A stretch of DNA of 64,000 bases from OFTM10 sp964196195 (GCA_964196195.1 CAXMSE010000055.1:7706-71705); one strand, 5' to 3'; positions 34,957 through 43,488 are shown, counted from the first letter of the stretch. Translations and numbers: made by a program. Notes: generated by a model not told the origin, from the sequence alone.

Positions 34957-35082
34957 ATGGGTCGGGTGTGCAGTGAGTCGGGTTGCGAGACCCGATTGTC
35001 GGTTTACAACGATCAGGATTTCTGCAGCCTCCACGCACCCATGGTGGTGCCGAGGATGAGGGGCAAGGTCTTGAACGACTAG
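34957..35082 (+). CDS. 41-residue protein with a Cys3His putative zinc site
   Basis: The tiny product has cysteines at 5, 10 and 23 and a histidine at 26 (C-x4-C, then C-x2-H), spaced as a small zinc knuckle, plus a basic C-terminal part. The start is uncertain: the ATG at 34900 would add 19 residues and would sit about where the candidate SigR-type promoter starts transcription, but the MGRVCSESGC start resembles small conserved actinobacterial proteins. A role in thiol stress is inferred from the promoter only. Confidence 0.55.
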   Translation: MGRVCSESGCETRLSVYNDQDFCSLHAPMVVPRMRGKVLND

Positions 35083-35100
35083 GCGGGCATCGGGGAGCGC

Positions 35101-35499
35101 TCAGTCGAGGTCGGCCGGACCACTCGAGCAGTCGGTGAGGCGGTAGGTGAGTTGAGACGCCCATTCGTCGGTGAGCTTCTCGGGTGGCGTGTCGTATTGG
35201 CCTTCGACCCTGAAAGAGCGGGGGCGGGGCACGACTCCGAAACTCTTGATCGACACCCCGTCGTCGGTGAGGTTCTCCAGGCTGAATGCGAGGAGCCAGG
35301 TGCATGTGTCGTCATTGTCGTTCGCGACGATGTCGGCGCTCACCGATCCGGCGACGATCGCGATGTCGGGATTGTCTCCAAGTACGCCCCTGACCTCGTT
35401 GGCCACGAAGATCAGGCCGAGCACCAGCACGATCATCCCGCCCGAAATCATCCACACTCGACAGTATCTCGTGCGCCTCGAGGGCCGCCTGTACCCCAT
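35101..35499 (-). CDS. Uncharacterised membrane-anchored protein
   Basis: The 132-residue protein has a basic N-terminus (MGYRRPSRRTRYCRVW), one membrane helix (MISGGMIVLVLGLIFVANEV) and an extracytoplasmic beta-rich domain of about 90 residues holding two cysteines (DDTCTWLL and LTDCSSG) that could form a disulfide. The layout suits a secreted or membrane-tethered immunoglobulin-like domain. No family is recognised. It diverges from the microprotein-led operon at 35541 with 41 bp between starts. Confidence 0.65.
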   Translation of the reverse strand: MGYRRPSRRTRYCRVWMISGGMIVLVLGLIFVANEVRGVLGDNPDIAIVAGSVSADIVANDNDDTCTWLLAFSLENLTDDGVSIKSFGVVPRPRSFRVEGQYDTPPEKLTDEWASQLTYRLTDCSSGPADLD

Positions 35500-35527
35500 C
35501 GTGTGCGGACAAGGGCCCGGGGCGATC

Positions 35528-35533
35528 TACACT
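35528..35533 (+). promoter_or_regulatory. -10 element (TACACT) for the 43-codon microprotein
   Basis: TACACT lies 7 nt before the ATG at 35541, placing the start codon at the predicted transcription start. Confidence 0.55.
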
Positions 35534-35540
35534 CTGCGCC

Positions 35541-35672
35541 ATGAGTCAACTTGCTGTCGTATGGCATTTCTGGATTGCGCCGGCTCTCGCCATAGCGTGC
35601 ATCGCGGCGATCGTGTTCACCGTCGTCGGGTATCTGGGCCAGGTCACCTACAAGCGCTATCCCCGCGACTGA
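35541..35672 (+). CDS. 43-residue membrane microprotein leading the DUF2342-tilS operon
   Basis: The ORF encodes MSQLAVVWHFWIAPALAIA followed by a second hydrophobic part and a basic end (KRYPRD), giving one long membrane helix. A TACACT -10 element is 7 nt upstream and its stop codon lies one base before the DUF2342 gene start. It is thus the first cistron of the operon and may also serve to recruit ribosomes for the next gene. No family is recognised. Confidence 0.6.
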   Translation: MSQLAVVWHFWIAPALAIACIAAIVFTVVGYLGQVTYKRYPRD

Positions 35673-35673
35673 T

Positions 35674-36741
35674 ATGAGCGAGGCGGTCGACTGGGAGGTC
35701 GCCCGGAAGTTTGCGGGCAAGGTTGCGGGCAAGGAGCCCTACCGCGCCGCGCGCTACCGCGACGGGCTGGAAGAGGATTTCGATCGCTACACCGCCCAAG
35801 CGGAAGATCTCGTGGCGGAGTGCACGGGCCTGCGTTCGCTCGACGGCAACGCTCGGGGCCGGGTCACCGGCAGGGAGGGTTGGGTCGATGCCAACCTCGC
35901 GTCCTTCCAGCGCCTGCTTCGGCCCATCACCGACAAGTTGGCCGACAAGATGGATGGCAAGGCGGGCCAGCTCGGTCCGAAGGTGGCAGGAGCCGAGCTC
36001 GGGGCCATGCTCGGGTGGATGTCCACTCGCGTGTTGGGCCAGTACGACCTCCTCGTGATCGAGGATGAGAATCCCGACGAGCAGGACATCGTCTATTACG
36101 TCGCGCCCAATGTGTTGGCGCTGGAGAAGCGTTATGCATTTCCTCCTCAGGAGTTCCGGCTCTGGCTGGCGCTTCATGAGGTCACCCATCGGGCCCAGTT
36201 CACCGGTGTGCCCTGGATGCGTGAGCACTTCCTGGGCTTGGTCGAGGCCACGATGGACAGTGTCGATCCCGACCCCAAGAGGTTCCTCGCAGCCGCCCAG
36301 CGCTTGCTCGAGTCGCGTCGTCGCGGCGAAGACCTGATGGACCAGGGCGGGATCATGGCCCTGTTCGCCTCCGACGAACAGCTCGCGGTGATCAACGAGG
36401 TCGCCGGCCTGATGAGCCTCCTCGAGGGTCACGGTGATGTCACGATGGACCGCGCCGGGCAGGGGCTTGTGCCCTCGGCCGAACGGTTCGCCCGCGTGTT
36501 GCGCCACCGTCGCCAGAACGCGAGCGGGTTCACCAAGGTCTTCCAGCGCCTCGCCGGCCTCGAGGCCAAGATGAAGCAGTACGCCGAGGGCGAGTCGTTC
36601 ATCGCGGCGGTGGAGTCTCACGGAGGGACCGACCTGCTCGATCGCGCATGGGCGGAGCCGGCCAATGTCCCGTCCATCGACGAGATCCGTGATCCCGGCC
36701 TGTGGATCGCCCGGGTCGGGTCTGCGGAGTTCGCGGCCTGA
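35674..36741 (+). CDS. DUF2342 zinc-dependent metallopeptidase-like protein
   Basis: The 355-residue protein belongs to the actinobacterial DUF2342 family, predicted zincin-fold proteins often labelled F420 biosynthesis associated. The zinc site HEVTH lies in LWLALHEVTHRAQFTGVPWM, and a later EVAGLMSLLEGHGDVTMDRAG block is typical of the family. No signal peptide is seen, so it is probably cytoplasmic. It sits directly before tilS and hpt, the same order as in mycobacteria. Its substrate is unknown. Confidence 0.9.
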   Translation: MSEAVDWEVARKFAGKVAGKEPYRAARYRDGLEEDFDRYTAQAEDLVAECTGLRSLDGNARGRVTGREGWVDANLASFQRLLRPITDKLADKMDGKAGQLGPKVAGAELGAMLGWMSTRVLGQYDLLVIEDENPDEQDIVYYVAPNVLALEKRYAFPPQEFRLWLALHEVTHRAQFTGVPWMREHFLGLVEATMDSVDPDPKRFLAAAQRLLESRRRGEDLMDQGGIMALFASDEQLAVINEVAGLMSLLEGHGDVTMDRAGQGLVPSAERFARVLRHRRQNASGFTKVFQRLAGLEAKMKQYAEGESFIAAVESHGGTDLLDRAWAEPANVPSIDEIRDPGLWIARVGSAEFAA

Positions 36742-36747
36742 GCCTCG

Positions 36748-37620
36748 GTGGATATCACCGAGCTGCTCGATCGGTGCGCCTTTCCCGACACACGGGAGCC
36801 TCTTGCGCTGGGCGTCAGCGGGGGCGCCGACAGCGTGGCGATGGCCCTTCTCGCCCGAGCCGCAGGCAGAGACATCGTCATCTGGCACGTCGATCACGGC
36901 CTCCGGCCATCCTCGGCCGAGGATGCTGAGATGGTGGCGGCCTTCGCTTCCCGCCTCGGCGTGGGATTCGAGCTGAGGGAGGTGGATATTTTGCCGGGAG
37001 CCGATCTCGAAGCGCGGGCCAGGGAGGTCCGCTACACAGCTCTGCCTGGCGATGTCTGCGTCGGGCACACCGCCGACGATCGGGCCGAGACGGTCCTGAT
37101 GAACCTGCTCCGAGGGGCGGGCCTGGTGGGAGTGGCTGCTCGGTTCCAGCGGGTGAACAGGCCCCTCATTCGACTGCGTCGATCCGAGACCCATGCCCTT
37201 TGTGAGGCTGAGGGGATCTGCATTGTCGAGGACGAACACAATCATGATCCCTCGTTCACCCGCGTTGCTGTGAGGCAGCGACTCATCCCCGAGATCACAC
37301 AGCTCGTCGGGCGCGATCCCGTTCCCCTCCTCACCCGTCATGCCGATCTTGTCGGCGATGCGCTCGACGTGGTGCGCACGGCAGCCGCGGCGATTGACCC
37401 AACCGACGTCGCCGCGCTTCGCGTCGCGCCCCGTGCTGTTGGCACCGAGGCTCTGAGGGGTTGGCTCCAGGATCAGACCGGAGCAGACCACCCGGTTGAT
37501 GCGGCTTCGATCGAACGTGTGCTGGCGGTGGTCGACGGCAGCCGTGTGGCCACCGAGGTGACGGGGGGCCATCGGGTGGCCCGCACGGCGGGGAAGCTCA
37601 GGGTCGAGCGAAGGAAGTGA
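36748..37620 (+). CDS. tilS: tRNA(Ile)-lysidine synthetase
   Basis: TilS converts the CAU-anticodon wobble cytidine of a minor tRNA-Ile to lysidine, allowing AUA decoding. The 290-residue protein has the PP-loop ATP site LGVSGGADSVAMALLA, the HVDHGLRPSSAEDAE motif and GHTADDRAETVLMNLLRGAG. It is a short form ending soon after the catalytic domain, as in other actinobacteria. The GTG at 36748 lies 6 bp after the DUF2342 gene stop. Confidence 0.95.
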   Translation: MDITELLDRCAFPDTREPLALGVSGGADSVAMALLARAAGRDIVIWHVDHGLRPSSAEDAEMVAAFASRLGVGFELREVDILPGADLEARAREVRYTALPGDVCVGHTADDRAETVLMNLLRGAGLVGVAARFQRVNRPLIRLRRSETHALCEAEGICIVEDEHNHDPSFTRVAVRQRLIPEITQLVGRDPVPLLTRHADLVGDALDVVRTAAAAIDPTDVAALRVAPRAVGTEALRGWLQDQTGADHPVDAASIERVLAVVDGSRVATEVTGGHRVARTAGKLRVERRK

Positions 37621-37647
37621 GCGGCCGAAGATCGCATCTCTGACCGG

Positions 37648-37653
37648 TAGGGT
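37648..37653 (+). promoter_or_regulatory. -10 element (TAGGGT) for leaderless hpt
   Basis: TAGGGT lies 7 nt before the ATG at 37661, so hpt probably has its own leaderless transcript besides read-through from tilS. Confidence 0.55.
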
Positions 37654-37660
37654 CTGAAAG

Positions 37661-38194
37661 ATGTACGAAGCACCCCAGGGATCCATCGGGAGGGTGGTGA
37701 TCGCGCCCGACGATCTGGCCGCGCGAGTCCAGGAACTCGGGGCCAGGATCACCACCGACTACCGCGGGCGGAGCCCCTTGCTGGTGGGCGTTCTCAAGGG
37801 TGCTTTCGTCTTCATGAGCGACCTCGGCCGTGCCATCGATCTTCCGGTCGAACTCGATTTCATGGCGGTCTCGTCATACGGCGAGTCCACCAAGTCAAGT
37901 GGTGTGGTGCGCATCGTCAAGGACCTCGAGACCGACATCGACGGTCGCGATGTGATCCTGGTGGAAGACATCGTCGACTCCGGGCTCACCCTGCGTTATC
38001 TGAGGTCCCTTCTCGGCGACCGCAACCCGGCGAGCCTCGAGGTGTGTGCCCTGCTCGTGAGGGAAGGGGCCAACACCGGCGACGTCAAGTATTTCGGGTT
38101 CCCGATCCCGCCCGATTTTGTGGTCGGATACGGCCTCGACGTGGCCGAGCATTACCGCGAGCTCGATTCGATTCGGGTATTCGACCCCGAGTAG
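37661..38194 (+). CDS. hpt: Hypoxanthine phosphoribosyltransferase
   Basis: Hpt salvages hypoxanthine and guanine to IMP and GMP. The 177-residue protein has the loop LLVGVLKGAFVFMSDLGRAI, the flexible loop SYGESTKSSGVVRIVKDL and the PRPP site DVILVEDIVDSGLTLRYL. Length is typical. The tilS-hpt pairing is widespread; in many bacteria ftsH follows, but here it does not. Confidence 0.95.
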   Translation: MYEAPQGSIGRVVIAPDDLAARVQELGARITTDYRGRSPLLVGVLKGAFVFMSDLGRAIDLPVELDFMAVSSYGESTKSSGVVRIVKDLETDIDGRDVILVEDIVDSGLTLRYLRSLLGDRNPASLEVCALLVREGANTGDVKYFGFPIPPDFVVGYGLDVAEHYRELDSIRVFDPE

Positions 38195-38302
38195 CGATCA
38201 AGGATCGGTCGCGATGCAGATTCCAAACATTCAATTGGGCGCCGACATGGTACGAGGCCATGATGCGCGAGCTACGGTCCACGCCGTGCGAATCGTGCAG
38301 AC

Positions 38303-38914
38303 ATGAGAGGCAAATGGGCCCAGGGCATCGAGCCGCGACACTTCACGTGGATCGTGAAGGATCGGGTGGCGGTATGCGAGCGCCCCGGCGGCTACGGAGC
38401 CAACCACCGCAAGGTGAGGCGTCAGGAGGAGATCATCTGGCTTCGCCAGCATGAGTTCGACTTCGTCGTGTCGTTGTGTGGTTCCACCCAGAACCTGCAC
38501 AACTACGAGGCCATGGCCCTGCCGTTTCACCATGTGCCGTTCAATGGCCCTGCGGCCGGCCCGCTCGGACTCACTCGGGCCATGGCCGCGATTCGCGATC
38601 ATGTGACTGCGGGTGAGCGCATCGTCGTGCACCGTGAGGAGCTCGGCGAACGCCTCACGGGTCTGGTGGCCGCCTACCTGCTGTGGATGGGCCTGGTCGC
38701 CGATGGTCCCCAGGCGATAAGCATCACCGAGCAGTTGTTCGAACGCGAGCTCGGCCAACTCGCCCGCGAGCTGGTGTTCATGGTCGACAAGTGCGACCCC
38801 TCCGCCGATGTGAGGGTCGGCGCGTTCATCGACGATCCGATCGAACTCGATGATGAAGAGCACTCCGATGACGACCTCGACGGCGATGGGGCCGAACCAG
38901 CCGAAACGACCTGA
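38303..38914 (+). CDS. Dual-specificity phosphatase-fold protein with a dead active site
   Basis: Residues about 35-125 follow the DSP/PTP pattern (EEIIWLRQHEFDFVVSLCG, then FHHVPFNGPAAGP, then IVVHREELGERLTGLVAAYLLW). The signature HCx5R is present as H110-R111-x5-R117, so the catalytic cysteine is replaced by arginine and phosphatase activity is unlikely. The rest of the P-loop (Gly, Arg, Thr-Gly) is kept, suggesting selection for phosphate or phospho-ligand binding. The last 25 residues are very acidic. It overlaps the DUF2520 gene by one base. Confidence 0.7.
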   Translation: MRGKWAQGIEPRHFTWIVKDRVAVCERPGGYGANHRKVRRQEEIIWLRQHEFDFVVSLCGSTQNLHNYEAMALPFHHVPFNGPAAGPLGLTRAMAAIRDHVTAGERIVVHREELGERLTGLVAAYLLWMGLVADGPQAISITEQLFERELGQLARELVFMVDKCDPSADVRVGAFIDDPIELDDEEHSDDDLDGDGAEPAETT

Positions 38915-39648
38915 TGCCCCGGATCCGGGTGATCGGTCGTGGCCGGGCGGGTGGCTCGCTCGTGGGTGCTCTGGCCGGGTCCGACTGGAAGGTGATCGAT
39001 GTGCGGGGGCGCGACGACCTGGTGGTCGACGCGGCCGCAGGAGTCGATCTGGTGGTGATCGCCACGCCCGACGATGTGATCGCCGCGGTTGCCGCGGCGA
39101 TCGACCCCGTCGACTCCACCGTGGTCGTCCATCTGGCCGGTTCGCTCGGCTTGGGTGTGCTCGAGGGTCACCCCCGGCGTGGGGCCATGCATCCCCTCGT
39201 GGCCCTGCCCGATGCCCGTCGCGGAGCGGAGCGCCTTCGTGAGGGAGCCTGGTTCGCGACGGCCGGAGACCCCATGGTAAGTGATCTGGTGGAAGCACTG
39301 GATGGTCGTGAGTTCTCCGTCGCCGACTCAGACCGCGGCGCCTATCACGCCGCGGCTGCGGTGGCATCCAACCATCTCGTGGCGGTGTTGGGTCAGGCCC
39401 AACGCATCGGCCGTTCGGCCAACGTGCCCTTCGAGGCGATCATGGACCTTGTGAGGGCCACGATTCGCAATGTCGACGAGCTGGGCCCCGCGGCTGCTCT
39501 CACCGGTCCTGCCTCGCGAGGCGACGATGCCACGATTGCCCGTCACCTGGAGGCTTTGGCGCCCGACGAGCGGTCGAGCTACGAAGCAATGGTCGCCGAA
39601 GCGCGCCGTCTCGCGGCCCAGGCCCGTTCCGAAGGCGAGGCGGGCTGA
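38914..39648 (+). CDS. Rossmann-like and DUF2520 domain protein
   Basis: The 244-residue protein has an NAD(P)-type Rossmann start (RVIGRGRAGGSLVGALAG) with a 6-phosphogluconate/pyrroline reductase-like architecture. Its C-terminal DUF2520 domain contains HPLVALPDARRGAE and ALTGPASRGDDATIARHLEAL. This family sits immediately before panC in many actinobacteria, and a ketopantoate-reductase-like role has been suggested by context; the activity is unproven. The ATG overlaps the previous stop by one base. Confidence 0.88.
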   Translation: MPRIRVIGRGRAGGSLVGALAGSDWKVIDVRGRDDLVVDAAAGVDLVVIATPDDVIAAVAAAIDPVDSTVVVHLAGSLGLGVLEGHPRRGAMHPLVALPDARRGAERLREGAWFATAGDPMVSDLVEALDGREFSVADSDRGAYHAAAAVASNHLVAVLGQAQRIGRSANVPFEAIMDLVRATIRNVDELGPAAALTGPASRGDDATIARHLEALAPDERSSYEAMVAEARRLAAQARSEGEAG

Positions 39649-39649
39649 C

Positions 39650-40504
39650 ATGGATCTGATCGCGACGATCGCCGAGGTGCGGGGCCGACTCGATTTCCAC
39701 CGCGCCGAAGGCCACACCGTCGGATTGGTTCCCACGATGGGCTATCTGCATGCGGGCCACGCCTCCCTGATGACGGCCGCGGTCGACTCCAATGACATCA
39801 CGGTTGCCTCGATATTCGTCAACCCCCTCCAGTTCGGTGAGGGAGAGGATCTCGATTCCTATCCTCGCGATCTGGATCGTGATCTGGAGATCTGTCGGGC
39901 CGAGGGGATCGACATGGTCTTCATGCCTTCGGTCGAGGAGATGTACCCGCGCCCGGTCGACACCGTGGTGACTGTTCCCACGATCGCGGCCCCGCTCGAA
40001 GGCGTCACCCGGCCCTCGCACTTCGCAGGTGTAGCCACCGTGGTGGCGAAGTTGTTCTCGATAGCAGGTCCGTGTCGTGCCTACTTCGGTGCGAAGGATT
40101 GGCAGCAGCTGGCGGTGATCCGACGTATGGCCGCCGATCTGTCGATGCCGGTCGAAGTGGTGGCTTGCCCGATCGTGCGTGAGCCTGACGGGCTTGCCTT
40201 GTCGAGCCGCAACTCCTACCTCACCGCAGATGAGAGGGCTCAGGCATCGGTGGTCCGCCGTGCTCTCGATGTCGGGATCGAGTTGGTGGCGAACGGCGAA
40301 ACCGACCCGAAGGTGATCGAGTCGGCCATGGCCACCGAGGTGGCCACTGCTCCGCTCGGTGAGCTCGATTACGCGGCTGCGGTCCCTGCCCAGACCCTGG
40401 TGGCCGATGGTTCGCTGGCGGGCGAGGTGAGGTTGTTGTTGGCGGTACGGTTCGGAGAGGCGAGGCTCATCGACAACGACGGCGCCTTCATCAGAGAGGT
40501 CTGA
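39650..40504 (+). CDS. panC: Pantothenate synthetase
   Basis: PanC joins pantoate and beta-alanine using ATP, the last step of pantothenate synthesis. The 284-residue protein has the nucleotidyltransferase motif VGLVPTMGYLHAGHASLM, FVNPLQFGEGEDLDSYPR, AYFGAKDWQQLAVIRRM and the SSRNSYL loop. The ATG at 39650 is one base after the DUF2520 stop. panD, which supplies beta-alanine and often follows, is not here. Confidence 0.96.
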   Translation: MDLIATIAEVRGRLDFHRAEGHTVGLVPTMGYLHAGHASLMTAAVDSNDITVASIFVNPLQFGEGEDLDSYPRDLDRDLEICRAEGIDMVFMPSVEEMYPRPVDTVVTVPTIAAPLEGVTRPSHFAGVATVVAKLFSIAGPCRAYFGAKDWQQLAVIRRMAADLSMPVEVVACPIVREPDGLALSSRNSYLTADERAQASVVRRALDVGIELVANGETDPKVIESAMATEVATAPLGELDYAAAVPAQTLVADGSLAGEVRLLLAVRFGEARLIDNDGAFIREV

Positions 40505-40506
40505 AT

Positions 40507-40959
40507 ATGGGAAATGAAGACGACTACGCGCCGAGCACGTGGGACTGGGTGGCCGAGCAGGTGGCCGAATACGAGGCCTCGGGTGGCAGCCGGGCCAACA
40601 CCCTGCTCGACACCGGGATTCCGATAATCGTCATGACAACGGTGGGTCACAAGACCGGGAAGGTCCGCAAGGTTCCCCTGATGCGGGTGGAGCACGATGG
40701 TGAGTACGAGATTGTCGCCTCCAAGGCCGGCATGCCGCACCACCCGGGCTGGTACCACAACCTCGTCGCTGATCCGAACGTGACCATTCAGGATGGCTCC
40801 GAGCCGCTCGACTACACCGTCCGTCGCATCGAGGGCGACGAGCGTGCCGTGTGGTGGGACCGAGGTGTGAGCGTGTACCCGCCCTACGCCGAATACGCGC
40901 TATCAGCGGGTGAGGTCGGGCGCGTCATCCCGGTGTTCGTGGCGAGTCGAACCAGCTGA
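40507..40959 (+). CDS. F420-dependent (DDN-type) nitroreductase-family protein
   Basis: The 150-residue protein is a DUF385/deazaflavin-dependent nitroreductase, a split-barrel that uses reduced cofactor F420. Diagnostic parts are VMTTVGHKTGKVRKVPLMRVEHDGEYEIVASKAG and HHPGWYHNLVADPNVTIQ. Its presence implies the organism makes F420. It begins 2 bp after the panC stop and is probably cotranscribed. The physiological substrate is unknown. Confidence 0.92.
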   Translation: MGNEDDYAPSTWDWVAEQVAEYEASGGSRANTLLDTGIPIIVMTTVGHKTGKVRKVPLMRVEHDGEYEIVASKAGMPHHPGWYHNLVADPNVTIQDGSEPLDYTVRRIEGDERAVWWDRGVSVYPPYAEYALSAGEVGRVIPVFVASRTS

Positions 40960-40971
40960 TCGGTTCGGAGG

Positions 40972-42642
40972 TCAGCCTTGGCCGAGCAGCTTCGTAACCT
41001 CGCCTGATACCGCGATCAGGCGCTGCTCGCCGCGGGTGCGAGACGCTTCGACATCGGCGACACCGTTCACCGGCTCGATCACCTCGATATAGGCCTTCAC
41101 CTTCGGTTCGGTGCCGCTGGGGCGGATGATCACGCGGGTGTCGTCGGCGAAGAGGAGCAGGGAGCCTGCCGTGGGTGGGAGGTGGCGCCCTTCGGCGAGG
41201 CTTTCGGATGAAGCGAGAGGGCTGCCCGCCAATGCATCCGGAGGGTTGGCGAGGACGCGGGTCATGGTTTCGCTCATCTTCTCCTGGGCATCGGTGCCGG
41301 CGAACCGGATCGACATGGGGCCGGTGAGATGGGTGCCGTGAGCCACTGCGAGCCGGTCGAGCCGGTCCCAGACGGTCTCACCGTCGGCGATCATCTCGGC
41401 TACGGCCTCGGCCGCGACGAGAGCGGCTGAGATCCCGTCCTTGTCGCGCACGACCCCGCCGATCGAGTAGCCGAGAGCCTCCTCGTAGCCGATCAGGTAG
41501 TGCTTGTCGGGCTGTTCGACGATGGGGCGGGCCACCCACTTGAATCCGGTGAGTGTGGTCTCGCAAGCCACATCGTGCGCCGCGGCCATCTTCGACAGCA
41601 GGCGGCTCGAGACGAGCGACGACGCCACGAGCCGGTTGGGGCCCGATGTGTGGGTGAGCAGGTGATCGGCGAGGAGGACACCGGTCTGGTCGCCGCTCAA
41701 CGCTGTGTAGCCATGCCCATCGCGCGACGGCACCGCGAGGGCGATGCGGTCGCCGTCGGGGTCGTTGGCCAATACCAGATCGGCCGACTCCCTCTCGGCG
41801 AGTTGGAGGGCGAGGTCGAGGGCACCGGGCTCTTCGGGGTTGGGAAATGTGACGGTGGGAAAATCGGGGTCGGGTTCGAACTGCTCCGCCACGACTGCTG
41901 GGGTCGGGAATCCGGCTCGTTCGAAGGCCGCGAGGAGGTGGGCGCCGGCGACTCCGTGCATGGCGGTGTAGACGGTGGATACCGCCCGGTGGCGGGTGAG
42001 CAGGACTTCCTGGATCGCATCGAGATGCTCGTCCACCGGTTCGTTGCCGAGCACGGCAACGCGATCATCGATCACTTCGACCAGACCCCCGGCTGCCGCC
42101 ACGGAATCGATCGCTGCGGCGATCTCGGCGTCGGCCGGTGCCACGAGCTGGATGCCGTCGGCCAGGTAGAGCTTGTAGCCGTTGTCGGCCGCCGGGTTGT
42201 GAGACGCGGTGATCATCACCCCGGCATCGGCGGCCTGGGAGAGCACCCCCCGGGCCAATACGGGTGTGGGAAGCGGACGCGGGAGTACGAGTGCGCGCCC
42301 GCCCCTCGCCGCGATCACCCCGGCGGCATCGTGGGCGAAGCTCCGGGAGCCGTGTCGGGCATCGAAGCCAACGACGATGGTGGGCGTCGGGATACCGCGT
42401 TGGCTCAACCAGTCCATCAGCCCGGCTGTGGTCTGGCGCACGACGAGCCGGTTCATGCGATTGGGGCCCGGCCCCTCCGCGGCTCGCAGTCCGGCGGTGC
42501 CGAACCCGAGCCGACCCTCGAAGAGTTCTTCGAGCACACCGGTGGCCTCGGCCTCGAGCAGGGCCTCGAGCTCGGCTCTGGTTGCGGGGTCAGGGTCGAT
42601 GGCGATCCAGGCGTGGACCGTGGCCAAGAGATTGTTGGTCAA
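40972..42642 (-). CDS. Phosphomannomutase/phosphoglucomutase family enzyme
   Basis: The 556-residue alpha-D-phosphohexomutase has the phosphoserine loop ITASHNPAADNGYKLYL, a metal loop NDPDGDRIALAV, a sugar loop GYEEALGYSIG and the phosphate-binding IIRPSGTEPKVKAYIEV. It most resembles PmmB/PgmB proteins, which interconvert hexose or pentose phosphates. It starts at TTG (42642), supported by an AGGAGG site 10 nt upstream and an N-terminus typical of the family. It follows the purine nucleoside phosphorylase gene by 36 bp, a pairing that suits ribose-1-phosphate to ribose-5-phosphate conversion. Confidence 0.92.
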   Translation of the reverse strand: MTNNLLATVHAWIAIDPDPATRAELEALLEAEATGVLEELFEGRLGFGTAGLRAAEGPGPNRMNRLVVRQTTAGLMDWLSQRGIPTPTIVVGFDARHGSRSFAHDAAGVIAARGGRALVLPRPLPTPVLARGVLSQAADAGVMITASHNPAADNGYKLYLADGIQLVAPADAEIAAAIDSVAAAGGLVEVIDDRVAVLGNEPVDEHLDAIQEVLLTRHRAVSTVYTAMHGVAGAHLLAAFERAGFPTPAVVAEQFEPDPDFPTVTFPNPEEPGALDLALQLAERESADLVLANDPDGDRIALAVPSRDGHGYTALSGDQTGVLLADHLLTHTSGPNRLVASSLVSSRLLSKMAAAHDVACETTLTGFKWVARPIVEQPDKHYLIGYEEALGYSIGGVVRDKDGISAALVAAEAVAEMIADGETVWDRLDRLAVAHGTHLTGPMSIRFAGTDAQEKMSETMTRVLANPPDALAGSPLASSESLAEGRHLPPTAGSLLLFADDTRVIIRPSGTEPKVKAYIEVIEPVNGVADVEASRTRGEQRLIAVSGEVTKLLGQG

Positions 42643-42678
42643 GGGGCTAGTTCCTCCTGAGGGCGACTCGGCTTATGG

Positions 42679-43488
42679 TCACGCGGCTCGGATCAGGGCG
42701 TCGATGAGGGCGAGAACACGGTCGGTGGACGCGGCCGCAACGTCGAGAACCTCCTGGTGGCTCAGGTCGCCGCCCATGCCCGCCGCGAGATTGGTGACCA
42801 GGGAGATGCCGGCTACCTCGGCACCCAGATGCTTCGCGGCGATGGCCTCCAGCACTGTGGACATTCCCACGAGGGTGGCGCCGAAACCGGCGAGCATGGC
42901 TATCTCGGCGGGGGTTTCGTAGGCCCCGCCGAGCAGGCCGGCGTAGACGCCCTCGGCAAGGGAGTCGTCGTGGGCGAGAGCGGCCGCCCTCATGCGCCGG
43001 GAGTAGAGCTCGGTGAGGTCACAGAAGCGTCCGGGGAATCCATCGGGAGGGTGAGCGCCACCCATGGGCGATACCCCGGTGAGGTTGAGCTGGTCGGCCA
43101 GCATCACCGGAGTGCCTGGCCCCTGGTTGCGATCGAGCGACCCCGCGGCGTTGGTGAGAATCACGGTGTTGCAGCCCGCCAGCACCGCGGCACGGACTGC
43201 GTGAACGACATCGTGCGCGCCGTGGCCCTCGTAGAGATGGGTGCGGCCACCGAACAGCCAGGCCGACTTGTCGCCGACCGACACCGCTCTCACGAGTCCG
43301 CTGTGGCCCTCGACCGCAGGCGGGGCGGCGCCCGGTATCGACCCCAGTGGAATCTCGGCGGTGATCGTGCCGAGACCCTCGGCCGCGGCAGCCCAGCCCG
43401 AGCCCAGCACCACGGCTACGTGGGCTTCCCCGAGCTGATCGAGGAGAACCCCTCCCGCCTCCTGGGCGTGATGCAGAGGGTGTGTCAT
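42679..43488 (-). CDS. Purine nucleoside phosphorylase
   Basis: PNP cleaves purine nucleosides to base plus ribose-1-phosphate. The 269-residue protein is the trimeric type: VVLGSGWAAAAEGLG, EGHSGLVRAV, FGGRTHLYEGHGAHDVVHAVRA, ILTNAAGSLD and ETPAEIAMLAGFGATLVGMSTVLEAIAAKHLG. It heads the two-gene operon with the mutase. AAAGGA lies 8 nt before the ATG. Confidence 0.94.
   Translation of the reverse strand: MTHPLHHAQEAGGVLLDQLGEAHVAVVLGSGWAAAAEGLGTITAEIPLGSIPGAAPPAVEGHSGLVRAVSVGDKSAWLFGGRTHLYEGHGAHDVVHAVRAAVLAGCNTVILTNAAGSLDRNQGPGTPVMLADQLNLTGVSPMGGAHPPDGFPGRFCDLTELYSRRMRAAALAHDDSLAEGVYAGLLGGAYETPAEIAMLAGFGATLVGMSTVLEAIAAKHLGAEVAGISLVTNLAAGMGGDLSHQEVLDVAAASTDRVLALIDALIRAA

Noticed and set aside
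35644..37755. 703-codon frame antisense to the microprotein, DUF2342 and tilS genes
   Set aside because: Covers three recognisable genes on the other strand; composition is typical of a GC shadow.
38231..39367. 378-codon frame antisense to the pseudo-DSP and DUF2520 genes
   Set aside because: Arg/Pro/His-rich shadow sequence without domains.
41500..42660. 386-codon frame antisense to the phosphomannomutase gene
   Set aside because: Mutase motifs on the - strand are complete, so this is a shadow.
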